The notes under the pieces are model-generated. The model did not search any database, was not told the DNA's origin, and saw nothing but the letters and a program-made list of their open reading frames with translations. From the NCBI GenBank assembly GCA_013396915.1, contig VWZL01000877.1:691296-755295 (forward strand): a stretch of DNA of 64,000 bases, in the 5' to 3' direction. Origin of the DNA: Stercorarius parasiticus (taxonomy: Eukaryota; Chordata; Aves; Charadriiformes; Stercorariidae). The translations under genes were made by a program, and so were the position numbers. Within the stretch, counting starts at the first letter, position 1, and each line of letters begins with the position of its first letter. Shown piece by piece: positions 22,951 to 35,110 of the stretch.

Positions 22951-25900
22951 CCTGTGGCACATAGGCCAAGTACCTAGGCCCCCTTGATCTCTGAAGAGAT
23001 GTAACGGTTGAAGAAGACCATGAGCTGTCATGGGGAAGACCCTCTGGAGTCTCAGTATCATGGTGATATTGCAGGGTCACTGTGCCACCATACAATGCCA
23101 CAAAGAGACCAAGAGGACCACGGGGATTAGATCCTGGTATCTTGGTATCTCTTCATCCCCAAGCATTTGTCCACACTGTGAAGAACTGAATGACTTTTGG
23201 AGCATGGTACCAGCAAAGATTTTAATTTTGTTTTGCATGTGGCTGGTATATCGGAGAATGCTGCTGTTACAGAAAGTATGGACAATTCTAAGTCTTAATT
23301 TATAGCTCATGAGAACTGACTGAGCTTCTGAAACCTTTGTTCAGTATACAAGAACCTGATAGAAATAAGTCTATAAGATTGAGGGGAAAAAGTAATTTCT
23401 TAGGTGTCTATGTTGCATTCAGGTGCAAGTAAATATGTGACTGAATCATTTTTTCAGAGCATATGAAAACTTCTGCAGCTATGCTATCAACATATTTTCC
23501 TTTTGAGAATGTCGTATTTTTCTTCCTACTGATGAAGTAACAGCCCAGCTCAGTCTTTTCTGAATTCTTTGTACCATCGATATGAGACTCAACTGTACAA
23601 AAGTAAACAAAGTCTAGAAGGAAAATGAGTTATTGCATGTGTTAAGAGCAATTGCAAGGCAATGCGAAATTACATATTCTAGCTGCTGTGGACCTCTTTG
23701 CCAATCTGCATCATACTATGGAAAGAGCAAGTTTTGAGTCCTGGTAGGATTGGTCTATTATTTTAATGCCGATTAGTTTTCTCCTCTCAGTACAATTGAT
23801 TGGTTATTGTCCCTTTTCCAAAGCAAAAAAGTATTTAATCTGAAATTTGGCACATTAGAAAAAAAACCACATCGCAAACATAGTCTCCCACCCCGCCTCG
23901 GCTTGTCATCCATGTAAGGATTCTTAAGTATAAACATATTTAAACGTTTAAGTGCGACAGGACAATAAAGGACATTTGGCCAACTTCTAGGACATATAAA
24001 CCCAAGTATGGGACTTCTAGATAGAAAAAAACAATGGTTATATTTTACTTAACTTGACCTTTTAAGCTGCCAACCTTTTTATATATAAAACATGTTTATA
24101 TGGTGGAGCTATTCTCACTGTGCTTCTCTAACATGTGTAACGTTTTAAGTGAGGTCCTAGATGAAGGACTGGAACAAGTAAACATCTACAGCACGATCTG
24201 AGTGCAACAACACACCACATGTCTTCAAAAATGTCTGACAATGATCTTAGATTAGGCTGGAATTCCCAACCTATTTCAATTAATTAAAATTGCCTGCATG
24301 CATTAGCAAGGAAACCTCCCTTCTTGATAAAATGCAACTGCATGTTCTGGCCTGGTAACCTTTCCTCCAAATGTACTGGCGCAGCTCAGGAACAGCCCTT
24401 CCTCAAAATGGCATAGTTTTCCATAGCTCTTTTCCCTCTGGGATCAGCGGGGTCAAAAGTGGTTGGAAATGTACTGAAAATGCTGTTAGTTTATTTTTCT
24501 AAGGGGGAAAGTGGTCAGTGATGCCAGGATATGGCTCCATTAGTGGGTTTTTTTTTCCCCATGTGCCTCCAGAGACATATGCCCAAACGGTATTCTGCAT
24601 AACCACCTTCTGAATTTTGTCATGGAAGCAGCATAAGCACAGAGGATGAACAATAGACTCAGTAGCAAAAAACATGCCTTGTCTATTTGTGCATTGGGCC
24701 CAGTGAAGGCAATGGGAAATGTATTTGTACATCCAGTGAAGGCAATGGGAAACCTTTTATTAACATGGGGGCAAGCAGCTCAGGCCTCAGAGTAATTCCT
24801 AATACCAAAGGGAATTAAATACCACCTACTGTTAGTAATAAAGAAACATGTGGCTCTTGTGAAAAATTCACAATGCCCTTACTCCAATTTATAGCCCTCT
24901 CAGCACAAAGCAACTGATAGGAGAGAGGAGTTTCAGTGGCTGCCTGAAGGAAGTACTGGTTTCTGAGAAATGCTGCCATTGAAGATACCTTGTATAGGAA
25001 GAAGGCAGATAATTTTCATGGGCTTTGATTTGTCTGTGCCTGTGTTTTGATGTATCTATCCAACCGGCTCAGAATCAAACAAATCTGGGACTGTACTGCT
25101 GGAAAATTGAACGTAACTCCCTTGAGTTCAATGCTCTACCTAAGAGACTGGTTTTCATCGCTTAAGTGAGAACTTTGTGTCCTCTGGGTTTGACTCCACA
25201 CGACAATTTCTTTCCATACAGGTTCCTTGCTAGAGTCCTGTGCCTGATGTATCTTAGAACTCCACTCACACACTTCTATGACTGATGTATACTGGGATGT
25301 ACTCTAAACAGCTGAACCCAATTGTGCGTACAGCATCAGTGGCTGTATGGGTAATTAGCACTTGCAATTATGATGCATTTTATGCTACAGGAACATACAA
25401 AGAACAAGGGCACGGACCTGGCCTGTTATTGGCATGAAGTGTATGAAGAAAAGCAAGAGTCAGACAAACAGGGCTCCTGGCTTCAGGCAGGGTAGATTAC
25501 CTGGGTCTCAGGTTGTGCATCAACCACAATTTTCCTTCTTCTAGCAGTTCCTATTCTCTGTCACTTTGTTGCTTTTGCCGAGGCCTGAACTTTTTAAAAT
25601 AAGAGAAGAAACAAAATAGACTTTCATTGAGAATGCCCTTGGAAACAGCAGTCAGAAAAAAATTACATTTAAAGATATGTTCCAGCTGTCTGGCATTTGG
25701 CCAAGTTAAAAGCTGGCCTGGGCCCCAGAGACCTTTCCCTTTTTGGTCACACAGAGAGTACCAACAACTGCGCTTGGAACTATTTGCGTGGATAAAGGCA
25801 ATAGGGAGCTATCCCAAGCTTAACCTAAAGCTGTATTTTAACATGCTGCTCCCTCTGTATGTATGTGTGTGCACTGTATACCTTTCAACTTGGGTAACTG

Positions 25901-26859
25901 TCGTTGCTATAAATAGATTAAAATAAACTCACCACCTTGGTGCAAGCGACTTCACGCTTCCAGTCCCTTGCAATACTTTTGCCTGCAGCATCCTGCCTCA
26001 CCAATTCTTGCTTCCTTCCCACATTTTATTAAAAAACTACTTTTTTGTTTGTTTGTTTTGCTTTGCTTATAGCTTTTAATTTCTCTCTATTACTTAATGC
26101 TGTAACTGTTGAGTTTTGCTTGATGTTGCAAATCATACAGCATAAAAACCTTCTGTGAAGTTTGGACTAATAATTTATTGTCATCCTCAGGGATACTTGT
26201 ATTTTAACTTCCCGTAAATGAATAAAACCTTTTTTTTTGCTCCTTTCATGTAAAAGGCAACATTTTCTTGTGGATAAGACCTGGGAAATTAAGGAGACTT
26301 GAATTTCCTTCTACGCCATTGATTTGCTCTGTCCATCAGTGAGTCATCTGGACATTGTGTGCTTCTATTATCCCAGTGGTCAAAAGTGGGTATAAACCTC
26401 ACGTGTATTCAACTCTTCACATGATTGAGATATGTGGGTGGAAAGCACTAGGCAACTGCTTTGGGTATCCACAAATTTCCTTTAAAAATCTGGTTTATTA
26501 CGAGAATAAACAGACTTATTTTAAAAACATTTAGGAAGCAAACAAAGAAAAAAAATGGAGGACAGAAACCAAAGGCCACCCAAGTCAGTGAGGAGGTGCA
26601 CCCAGGTTTCACCAGATTTGAAGCAGGCTATCAGTGCCAAGTGCGTTAAACGGATGCTGCTGTAGGTCAAACATTCTATATCACAACATTCACAGTCCAC
26701 ATTACTGTAGGACTTATGTGATCCCAAACAAATGGCGTGGCTGAGTCCTTTTCCTTCACAAATCTTCACTTAATTCATGGAGAGAGGGGATCACCTACAT
26801 GCATCTCTTTTTAAGATCAGGCTCAATTTTCCTTCTGACACACTGATTGGAGGAATGCC
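22951..26859. other. single-copy non-coding DNA
   Basis: No gene or interspersed repeat recognised. A 24080-24320 sub-block with AATTAATTAAAATT and TGCATGCATTAG motifs has some enhancer-like texture. A T/G simple tract lies at about 26040-26068. Confidence 0.5.
24700..24752. repeat. 20-bp direct repeat, 33-bp period
   Basis: ccagtgaaggcaatgggaaa occurs perfectly at 24700-24719 and 24733-24752. The tatttgt...cat segment before each copy is also similar, so this is a recent tandem duplication of about 33 bp. Confidence 0.9.
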
Positions 26860-27310
26860 TCTTTGGAAGAATTTGAGTGTTTAAGTATCCCCAAAAGCGG
26901 AAATACTGTAATTCAGAGAGCCATTGTTTTAATTAGCAAAGCGCTGAAGAGCACGCTGCATCCCCCTTCAGCTGAGCTATTCTTTGGCTCTTTGTTCAAT
27001 TCTCTGAATGTTCAGTCTATGAACATTATAAGCATGTGTGTCCTTATCCTTACTTTAAAAGCTTGTTTGTGGTTCATTATGAGCTATTAGGGAGCACACA
27101 TCAAGCGATTGTTTTGGCAGGGATACAGGAATTGTTTCACATTCTGGCAGGAAGAATTCTCTCCTACCAAACGCGAAGTTTCATGGTTGGATCTGCTGCT
27201 CCCTCCCTCCTCCTGAGCATGCTTATGTTTGGAAAGCACCTCTTTGAAGGAGAATATGGCAAGGAGTCAGTCTCAAAGTGTCAACTCTAGCTTTAATGTG
27301 CTGGGTATTT
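26860..27310. promoter_or_regulatory. enhancer-like block
   Basis: Contains CATTGTTTTAATTAGCAAAG near 26923-26942 (SOX-type CATTGTT beside a TAATTA homeodomain core), TTTGTTCAAT and repeated TCTGAATGTTCAG-like segments, with no simple repeats and no convincing open frame. The texture suggests conservation; this is inference only. Confidence 0.22.
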
Positions 27311-29279
27311 TTCCCTTATCCCACATTTCCAAAAATAACAGCAGAAAAATCACTTCAGCACATCAGAAACTGAAGAACTGGAGGGAGGTGCAGGTATTAG
27401 GATGTTTTGAAATAAAGGTGTTGTCAGCAGCCTCCAGGTCTGGGAGAAGGGCTGGCTGAAAAACATTACAAGTGCGATGTTAGGAAGCTTGTGTGTGGAG
27501 TTTCTAAGTCAGAAATTTGAGGGCAGGACCTCCCATAGTACAGTGCTTCTCAGACTGACTGCGGGTAGAGATGAACAGAGACCAACATAAGCACAAAGTT
27601 ATGCAAAAGCGATTTTCACAGTCCTTAACATGCTCCTTCACCTCTTGCAAATTGGATGAGTTTCAAAAACTATGGAGTTTTGTCAGAGAACTACCATAAA
27701 ATCTTACGAGCTTTGGCTCTGGTAACTGCTGCTTTTTGGCTAATATAACCTACTCAGAGTCTAGATACCTTCCAGATCTCTCCACATTCTCCCAAATTAT
27801 TTGATTTCTTGGTTTTTCTCCCCTTGTCCCAGGCAGAGGCAGTTGTTCCCCACTCTGAAGGTGACGTGATGTGAAAGACTAGCCTGGCAAAGCAGAAAAC
27901 GCCACGCTCCCTCCCTAATCATAAAATTGTAATCATAAAATTACCCAACGGAAAATAGTAGAAGTGTATTAAGTAGCCCTGGTTTAAATTCTTGACAGCG
28001 AGTTTCCTGAGGGCAGAGACACTATCAGTGCTATATGCACATCTGGCGACCAGCCCAGGAAAGAGCTGGGATCCTCTAAGCAAAGCAATGACTTCTTGGA
28101 AGGCACCAGACCATAACTCTCCTGCTCCTAGAAAGTGTTCATCTCAATCCCATTGTCTGAGAAGGAGGCCAGGGATGCAGGGGATGCTGCCTGAGACATC
28201 CATTGCAACACCAGCAATGAAACTGCGGAATGAGACTGCGAATATGCATGGGCACAACCACCAGCTGGAACGGAGTGAGAAGCCCCATGGGGCAGCCCAG
28301 GGCTTGGGACAGGCTAATGCCACCTGGCCACTCACCAAGCCTCTCTGACGGCTGAGGGGAAAAAGCGGGATGGGGCCGAGGTCTTTGCTGCTGCCCCAGG
28401 ATGTGCTGTGCCTGGGGAGTTCACACCTCATGCCGGATGAGTTGAACTGGCTCGTTGTGTCAAAACCATGCCTGTGACCACAGCGGTGGTTTCTGCGCAC
28501 CATTTCCCAGCCTGGGGAGCAGTGGTGGTAGTAGCTGCTGTTTCACAAAACCATCTTGGCTGCTACAGCTCAGACAACCACGTAATAATGTAATAAATCC
28601 AGGTAATTCTGAACAACTTTTTGAAATCCCCAGACCTTGACTGAAACTCGCTTAAGCCAGTTCCTATTAACTTCAGCCAGATTTGAAGCAGGCACTGGGA
28701 TATTATTTTTAAACCTGTAAGAAAGTCATTTCAGCCTTAATGTTGTTACAGACACAACAGAGAAAGGCACTAATGCCTTCTAAAGCTCCCAGGTAATTTA
28801 CAGAAGCTGCGACCAAGGCAAGGAGCCGAGCACTGAGAGACAAATCTGATAACTTGATGCAATACAGGTTTGTATCTGTTAATCCAGCGTTCATGAAGTG
28901 CTGCACTTCGTCAGGGACGACTTCTCTGCAAAACCCACCTGCTGCCCTCCCTCGTTTCTTTGCACTGGAAAACGTTGCAAAAGCTCCATACAGACTCTTC
29001 CTTCCACACGCAGGCGATTTCTGTGACCAGTTTGAACTCTGGCTTTGTCCCGTGGCTACGTCTCAACCACAGAATTAGTTTAAATTGGTCTATTCTCCCC
29101 TTTGCACAGTTTCTGGTCATTTTGAGCCACTCTGTTCTGGGAAGCAGTTGAAAGGAGCCTTGCTCCCTGCCCTGGGGCAACCTGGCAGCTGGGAAAAGGT
29201 GGGGTCAGAGGTTCAGCACCCATTCAGGGTTGGGCACCCCCGGAGTATTTTGGCATGGCAAATATTTGGTTCAAATTAA
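27311..29279. other. single-copy non-coding DNA
   Basis: Moderate GC in 28.0-28.6 kb with overlapping open frames of about 60-120 codons on both strands and no recognisable domain. A 14-bp tandem repeat (taatcataaaatt plus one base, second copy with one change) lies at 27916-27943. Confidence 0.5.
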
Positions 29280-29289
29280 AAAAAACAAC

Positions 29290-29860
29290 AGACAATCCAA
29301 ACATCTAGCAGTTTACCAACGGAATACAAGGACACTAAAATCTGCTTGAAGAGGCATGTTTCGATGAAGTCCTGTATCACTCTGGTAATTACACAGACCC
29401 TGTTATCACAGTAACTCACTGCCGGGTGAGAAATCCCATGTAAAATAATTACACTTAAGCCGACATACTTATGTAAGGCAAGGCAGTTAGTAGCAAACAC
29501 TTCATCCGTCTGGCTCAGAGGGCCAAACTGCTCTGTGCTGGGGAAAAAAATGCAGATTAAACTCAAGCAAGCCAGCATTCACACAGGCAAACCTAGTCTG
29601 AGCAAGTAAAAAGCAGGGATTACTACCCATTGCTGACTGGAAACAGCTATGCATAGAAAACAAACATAAATGCTTTAGATATGTATGTGGACTTAATAGG
29701 TTAGAGCCAGAAATTACTTAGTAGAGGAGTGGGGTGGGCTGCAGGTAAATAGGCTTATCAGGAGATTAATTATCTGCCAAACCACTCTGATCCTTGTTTA
29801 CAGTAAACAGCCAGTGTTTAGCATTCAAGTCATTCAATTTGCAGGAAGACCTCCACTTTC
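29290..29860. promoter_or_regulatory. enhancer-like block with forkhead palindrome
   Basis: Carries TAATTAC near 29396, AATAATTAC near 29445, an ATTAATTATC homeodomain/GATA-type segment near 29767-29775 and a perfect double forkhead core at 29795-29809. A TGTTTA follows again near 29815. Simple repeats and open frames are scarce. The motif clustering suggests a developmental enhancer; conservation could not be tested. Confidence 0.3.
29795..29809. promoter_or_regulatory. inverted forkhead core pair
   Basis: TGTTTAC-A-GTAAACA is a perfect inverted repeat of the forkhead (FOX) core separated by one base. Confidence 0.45.
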
Positions 29861-29902
29861 AGCCTAGTGGTGGCAGGCACAAGAACCTCCCAAGCTGTCG
29901 GC

Positions 29903-29915
29903 TTTTTTTTTTTTT
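29903..29915. repeat. poly-T tract (T13)
   Basis: Uninterrupted run of 13 T. It forms the start of an extended pyrimidine-rich stretch that ends in the possible splice acceptor at 29946-29947. Confidence 0.9.
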
Positions 29916-29947
29916 ATACATTCTTCATTTTTCCACCCCTTGAACAG

Positions 29948-30184
29948 AGATAAATGCAAACAGCAGGCAGAAACTGCCCTCTCTCCAAAACAGAAATGTT
30001 CTCAAGAAACGGCTGCATAACATATATATTGCCTCTGTTACTGGAAGAATATAAGGGTGAAATCTGGCCCTCCCTTTCTGCGGTTTTCCGCGGTAGAAAC
30101 TTAGGCACAGAATTAACACACAACATCTCTTCAGAGAATTTGTTAGGTCCAGGGAAATGGTGCAGGGGAATGAGGAAGGCCTTG
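29948..30184 (+). CDS. candidate 5' coding exon, unknown protein
   Basis: A very long pyrimidine-rich stretch (29903-29943) ending gaacag precedes this block, and a consensus donor gtaagt follows at 30185. An ATG at 29954 opens 77 codons that run to the donor in phase 0. Recognisable pieces are MQTAGRNCPLSKTEMF, a short hydrophobic ITYILPLLL and GKWCRGMRKAL. An in-frame stop lies directly before the ATG, so the exon would need to be the one containing the start. The Kozak context is weak (T at -3). No family is recognised. Overlapping minus-strand open frames of similar size argue for caution. Confidence 0.15.
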
Positions 30185-33100
30185 GTAAGTATCTGCAACT
30201 GTTTCATTTAGCAGCCCTTGAAAGACAGGAGCAGAAAGTGCTCTTTGATATAAGGTAATAGAGTTTGATAATCAGACTTCTTCCTGAAATACATGACAAA
30301 ATTTGCTCTATGACCTGGGTGGAATCAGCATTTAGTTTTGGTCCTTATTTTTCTGACCAGGCAAATAGCTGGTTTGTTGGCTCATCTGCTGAGTGTGCAC
30401 ACCAAACAGAGATGCTCACCAACCGCGCCTACAGCCAATGACTCCTGTGTAGCAGCTCTGTGCCCAGGTGAGCCTGAAACGGATGGGCAAGCAGCACTGG
30501 AGGAAGCTACTCCTGAGCCCCGTTCTGCAAGCACGGCTACCACATTGCTGTGTTGTTCAGCTTCTTTCTTTTGTTCTTCACATTTCTCAGTATTTGTATG
30601 CCCACTACCAGTTTGACCTTGAGTCATTCCATGGAGGCCATCAGATCTGCACACAAGAGATGATGCATTCAAACTGCTCACCCGGCTGTAAAACCTCTCT
30701 GTGCATCAAGGTTGCCAAATGGCATACTTTTACAAGGGTTGTGACTTGGGAGAAATTATACTTCACTGCAGTGTGCAAATGAATTCCTCATATCTAAAGA
30801 TTTCAGACCAAAATCTTCTTTGAAACAATGCTTGAGCCACTAGATGCTGCTGTTGGTCACCATCAGCGGAGAAAGTGCTGCTCAAACTTCTCCTGTCTCT
30901 CTTAGTATTATAGAGGGCAGAAAGATGCTAGATGTGGTGTCAAAGTCACAGTGGAAGGTCCTGCCCATTCCCCTTCAGCTCCTGGAGGCCAGCAGTGGTA
31001 ATGACAAAAAGAAATAAAAGGAAGATGTGCCCTTGTCACAGTTTACAGCCTGTTTCACTTTCTTCTGCCAGCCTCTCTTGCTAGCGACAAGGTAGTAGAG
31101 AAGATGATGGAGTTTGATAGGAGTGGAGGCAGGGATAACATGAAACAGATTGATCCCAACAGTGTTAGGAGGGGGGTATCCAAGCAGGGAAAACACCTCA
31201 GCCATCCATCAGAAATCAGAGAATCTCTTCACTCTGTTTCTGGTGGATTTTACTGAAGTTTTTCCCCCTCAGAGAAGGGTAATGCAGGAGTTAATAATAG
31301 TAATCCAGATGTCCAAAATATAATGAGCTTTTAAAAGAAAGTACAATGATCCCACAGGATCCTTTGAGTGGATATCCTGAGTATTCAACCTGCAAGCTTT
31401 GCAGTATTGATATTCCATTAGCAGATCTCTAAGCTTTCTAGATGCTTACTCCCAGCTAATCAATGTCCAAGTTCTCTGGAGTAGCTCAGAAAGCACACTT
31501 TTTTGGTGTGGTAAATGATATCTTTATCCCAGTATCCTTTCTCCTGCACGGCACAGTGCAGTATGAATTTGTGTGACGCACAGGTAAGACTTTGTGTGAA
31601 TATCTCAGAGCAAAAACATTTAAATGGAGACTGAAGGTGATAGCAGTAAGTCGTTTGCTTGCAGTTAACATACAGTGGGCCCAACCACTGCCTCATGATG
31701 CATCGTGATTCAGGAAATAATAATATCCATGTGCACTTCACCAAGCCAATGCCATGCTTTACTGGTGTTACCACTAATAAAACTGGACCTCAGAGCTCCT
31801 CAGGTAGAAATCTAGTGGCAGCCAAAGAGAAGCTGACTCAGGAAATGAGGCAGTGGTTGCTGCAGGCTGTAGCATCTTCATCTCTGCCTTTGTTGCCGAG
31901 ATGAGATTTTTTCAAAGTAGGACAGCGAAGCTTCAGGATGAAGCCAACATCAAATAAGCACATGAAGAGCTGCTTTCTTCTACCACTGATCAAAGAGCAC
32001 TGTCAGAAGACGGAGAAACAGCACTGCTGCTAAAAAAACTTTGTCTCCGTGCCTCATCCCCAAGTCTTGGTATGGATGCTTCCCTGCTCTTTTCAACTCC
32101 TTGCTTGCTGGAAGGGTTTCCAGGAAACAGGCTGGAAGGTCCCATCTGGAGATCAGATGCACAGCAAAGACTCGGCTTCTCTATTCTGCATGCTCCATTT
32201 GACACTTCTCATCCAAAACAGGAGAAACCGGGAGCTGCCGGGCAGGAGGGCCTGGAAACGTGGTGCAGAGCTCGGCAGCTGTTCCTGAAGCTGTGGTGTT
32301 TTGCCACGGGCAGAGTTCCCCAGGTTCTGCATGCTGGCTGATGGACCTTGAGGGAGCGTGTCTTACAAAAAAGAACACCAGAGTTACTCCCTAAGGACCT
32401 TTATTTAAAAAAAAAGAAAAAAGAGGACCGCTTTGTAAGTGAAATGCTTGTTTACAGCACAGTGCTACAAGCCTATGTGCTAAGTTTCATAGCTTTACTG
32501 GGTTATAATAATACCCATATTATAGATATAGATGATGCAGAAGATGTAGAAGATACAGAAGATGCAGATAATATAGATGATAAAGATAATAACACCCACT
32601 CGCCAAGATTTTACAAACAGCAGCCCTGACATTTAATTTTGTGCCTACGCTCTCAAAATACAGAACTCTGCAAAAATTAAGTCAAGATACAAGTGTAATA
32701 ACTGTACATAATAAAGCCAACGTGTGCTCTTAATCTGTTACATTACTGCTTCTTAATTTCTGCAAATGTTTCACTAACTAAGGGTGACAATGCTGCATCT
32801 ATATCTAAGTCTTTGCGTCTGTTGTCACATCTTAGATGTAGAAACTGCCTTCTCTGTACACATAAAGGGAGAGGTAGCCATAACTGGGGTTATAAAACTT
32901 AAAATGTATAGAGAGTTTAAAGATGATCTGAGAAGTGCCTGAGAACAGGCAAGAACCTGGATTTGAGAGTATAAAAAAAGCATTTAGAGCAGTTTAAAGA
33001 AGGGAAGAATGCATCAAAGAATACGCTGGTCTCCCACTGGCCTTGATGAAAAAAGGAGAAGGAAAAGCAGGTGTATTACAGAGGATTTCTGGGCATGATT

Positions 33101-34839
33101 TCTGCTTGTGATACTCTGCGAGAGACCCATGGGAGGAGGAAAGGGACACTGACTGCAGGATATCAACAAGGACGTTGGAAGAGAATACTCTTCAACGTTC
33201 GTATCTGCAAGCCATTTCATTGCCTGTCCTCACCTATAGCACTTTCTCTTTCTTGTGCATTACAATTCCATTTCTGCAGGCCCCAGGGCAAGGCTTGTGA
33301 TTATGCACAAATAAGTGAAATTTTCTTGAAGTTATTTCCAGTTCAAAGAAGAGAGGAGTCTGAAGCTTGAAATCCACAAACAGGGTTTGTATTTACAGAA
33401 TTCTCATTTACCTTGTACAGAGGGGATCAGTCTGGCTAATATTTGGGTTTCTGCAGGTGTTTCACCATCCTCCTGGGTTAGAATTTGGCACATTGGAACA
33501 GCAGGAGTCGAAAAGATTTTATTTAAATTAAAGAAACCAAACTAACCCAAACAGCATGCAAATACCGTTTCATTTTACTACGAAAGTGAAAAACAGGCCA
33601 AAAATGCATTAAAGTGTACAGTACCAAGTGATTTACTCTAAATACTGCAACTGATTGTGAGGGTACATTGGTGTTTTATTGAGAGGGTGAGAGGAAGAAA
33701 AGCCATCTTAGCTGTTGAAGTCTAATGTAACAGTGCAGCATTCAAAACTTTTGAACTGAAAAGTTTTTAATTTTTAAAGTGATTTAATTTATAATAGTAG
33801 CTTCTAAACCAACTGTTTCATTGAAAACGTGCAACGTCTACGAATTCAGGTAAGAAAGAGGCTTTGCTCCAGCCTGTAACATGCCATTTAGCGTCTTGCA
33901 AAATACCATTTTTTTCCCCAATGACAGAGGAATTGTGTGATTTACTGAATAGGAACACCTCATTGTCGTGGGAGTTTCTAGAATGCTTTTGAAATTTTCT
34001 CTAAAATACTGACTTGAAGACGGTATTTTTTTTTAATCTGACAAAACTGAGCTGGGTGCTCACCATGGCACCCAGCAGAACTCAGAGCTCCCCAGGGTCT
34101 GTGGTGCTGCATCATCCCCATTTCCCTCCATCTTCTGCTTTAGTAATATCCTGCCCCAAAACTCTTCCATCAGAAAGCCATCCATCTGGCGTTCTCACTT
34201 AGTACTTTGCAAATTTTCCATGTGTTACATTTCTTTTTCTGTGGGCCTCAGAATGAAACTTGTAAATAACCACAGTTTCGCTCCCCTCTTCCCTCTCTTT
34301 TCTCAGCATGCTCACCAGCTTGCTACTTAGTAAAAGGAAACCCCTTTGCACTCAAAAGAACAGGGCACCATCATTGATGTTGGACATCAGATTACCATGA
34401 TACCGGATGCCTATTAGGAAGCAGTCATATCAAGATAGCCATATAGTCAGTGCCCGTCTATACTCATATGTTTTAAAGAAAGACAGGGTAAGCCAGTGAG
34501 ATAGAAACATGAGAGTCTTAATAATTATCAGCTCTCCAAATGATCCCCAGAACTATAAGTGAATTGATCGCTCTCACAAAGTCAAGCAAATATATGCTCT
34601 GTCCTAAAGTGGGTGGTGGAGGGGGGACAAAGATTTCTGAGAGATGCATGTCTTTGACAAAGATTCCTTCATATTTCTGAGAAGATGTGCTTTGCTACCC
34701 GGACATCTCTCCATTAGAGCTGTAGAACTGTATAAATTTACTGTAGCCCCAATTGAAATGGTGTGTACAAATGGGATTTCACGCGCTCTTTCTCTTAAAA
34801 TTAATTTCATATTGAAGTTGCTTTTACCCTTAATTTAAA
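30185..34839. other. single-copy non-coding DNA
   Basis: No interspersed repeat recognised. It holds a GAT/GAA-type repeat at 32521-32591 and a weak acceptor plus open frame at 33279-33370 (PQGKACDYAQISEIF...), which ends in a stop without a nearby AATAAA. Confidence 0.5.
32521..32591. repeat. degenerate GAT/GAA repeat, acidic if translated
   Basis: Imperfect trinucleotide repeat made of gat, gaa and ata/aca units. It lies in a 93-codon open frame (32348-32629, +) where it would encode an Asp/Glu-rich stretch such as DIDDAEDVEDTEDAD after a poly-Lys run (from a poly-A tract) and a hydrophobic segment. The acidic stretch is explained by the simple repeat; no splice context or family supports a gene. 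Confidence 0.7.
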
Positions 34840-35110
34840 CAGAATCAAGATTTTATCCAAATTTCTACTTACATATAATAAACCACTCACTAAATGGTTT
34901 CACTAAAGTCAGGGTAAACTGACTTTATTTTAAAACAGTAGAATACAGTAATAAATACCTTTCCTCTGTCAAGAAGCTGAAAAAACAGCTGATGTTTCAG
35001 CTTACAAATTTGCATACTACTATTGTTGAGCAACCCAATACAAATTAAACTCATTTGCACCTAGTTTAAACAGGAGGGGCAAGAAGATTCAGGAATCAGA
35101 AAGAATGATC
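34840..35110. promoter_or_regulatory. enhancer-like block with two inverted repeats
   Basis: Within about 270 bases there are two perfect 9-bp inverted repeats. TAAAGTCAG/CTGACTTTA lies at 34904-34912 and 34919-34927; AAGCTGAAA/TTTCAGCTT lies at 34974-34982 and 34995-35003 and encloses a CAGCTG E-box (34986-34991). An octamer ATTTGCAT at 35008-35015 is followed seven bases... by ATTGTT (35022-35027), a SOX-type core. No open frame or repeat family is present. Function is inferred from motif density. Confidence 0.33.

Noticed and set aside
33279..33370. Acceptor-like site followed by a 29-codon frame to a stop
   Set aside because: Could pass for a terminal exon, but there is no clear AATAAA downstream and the acceptor is only moderate.
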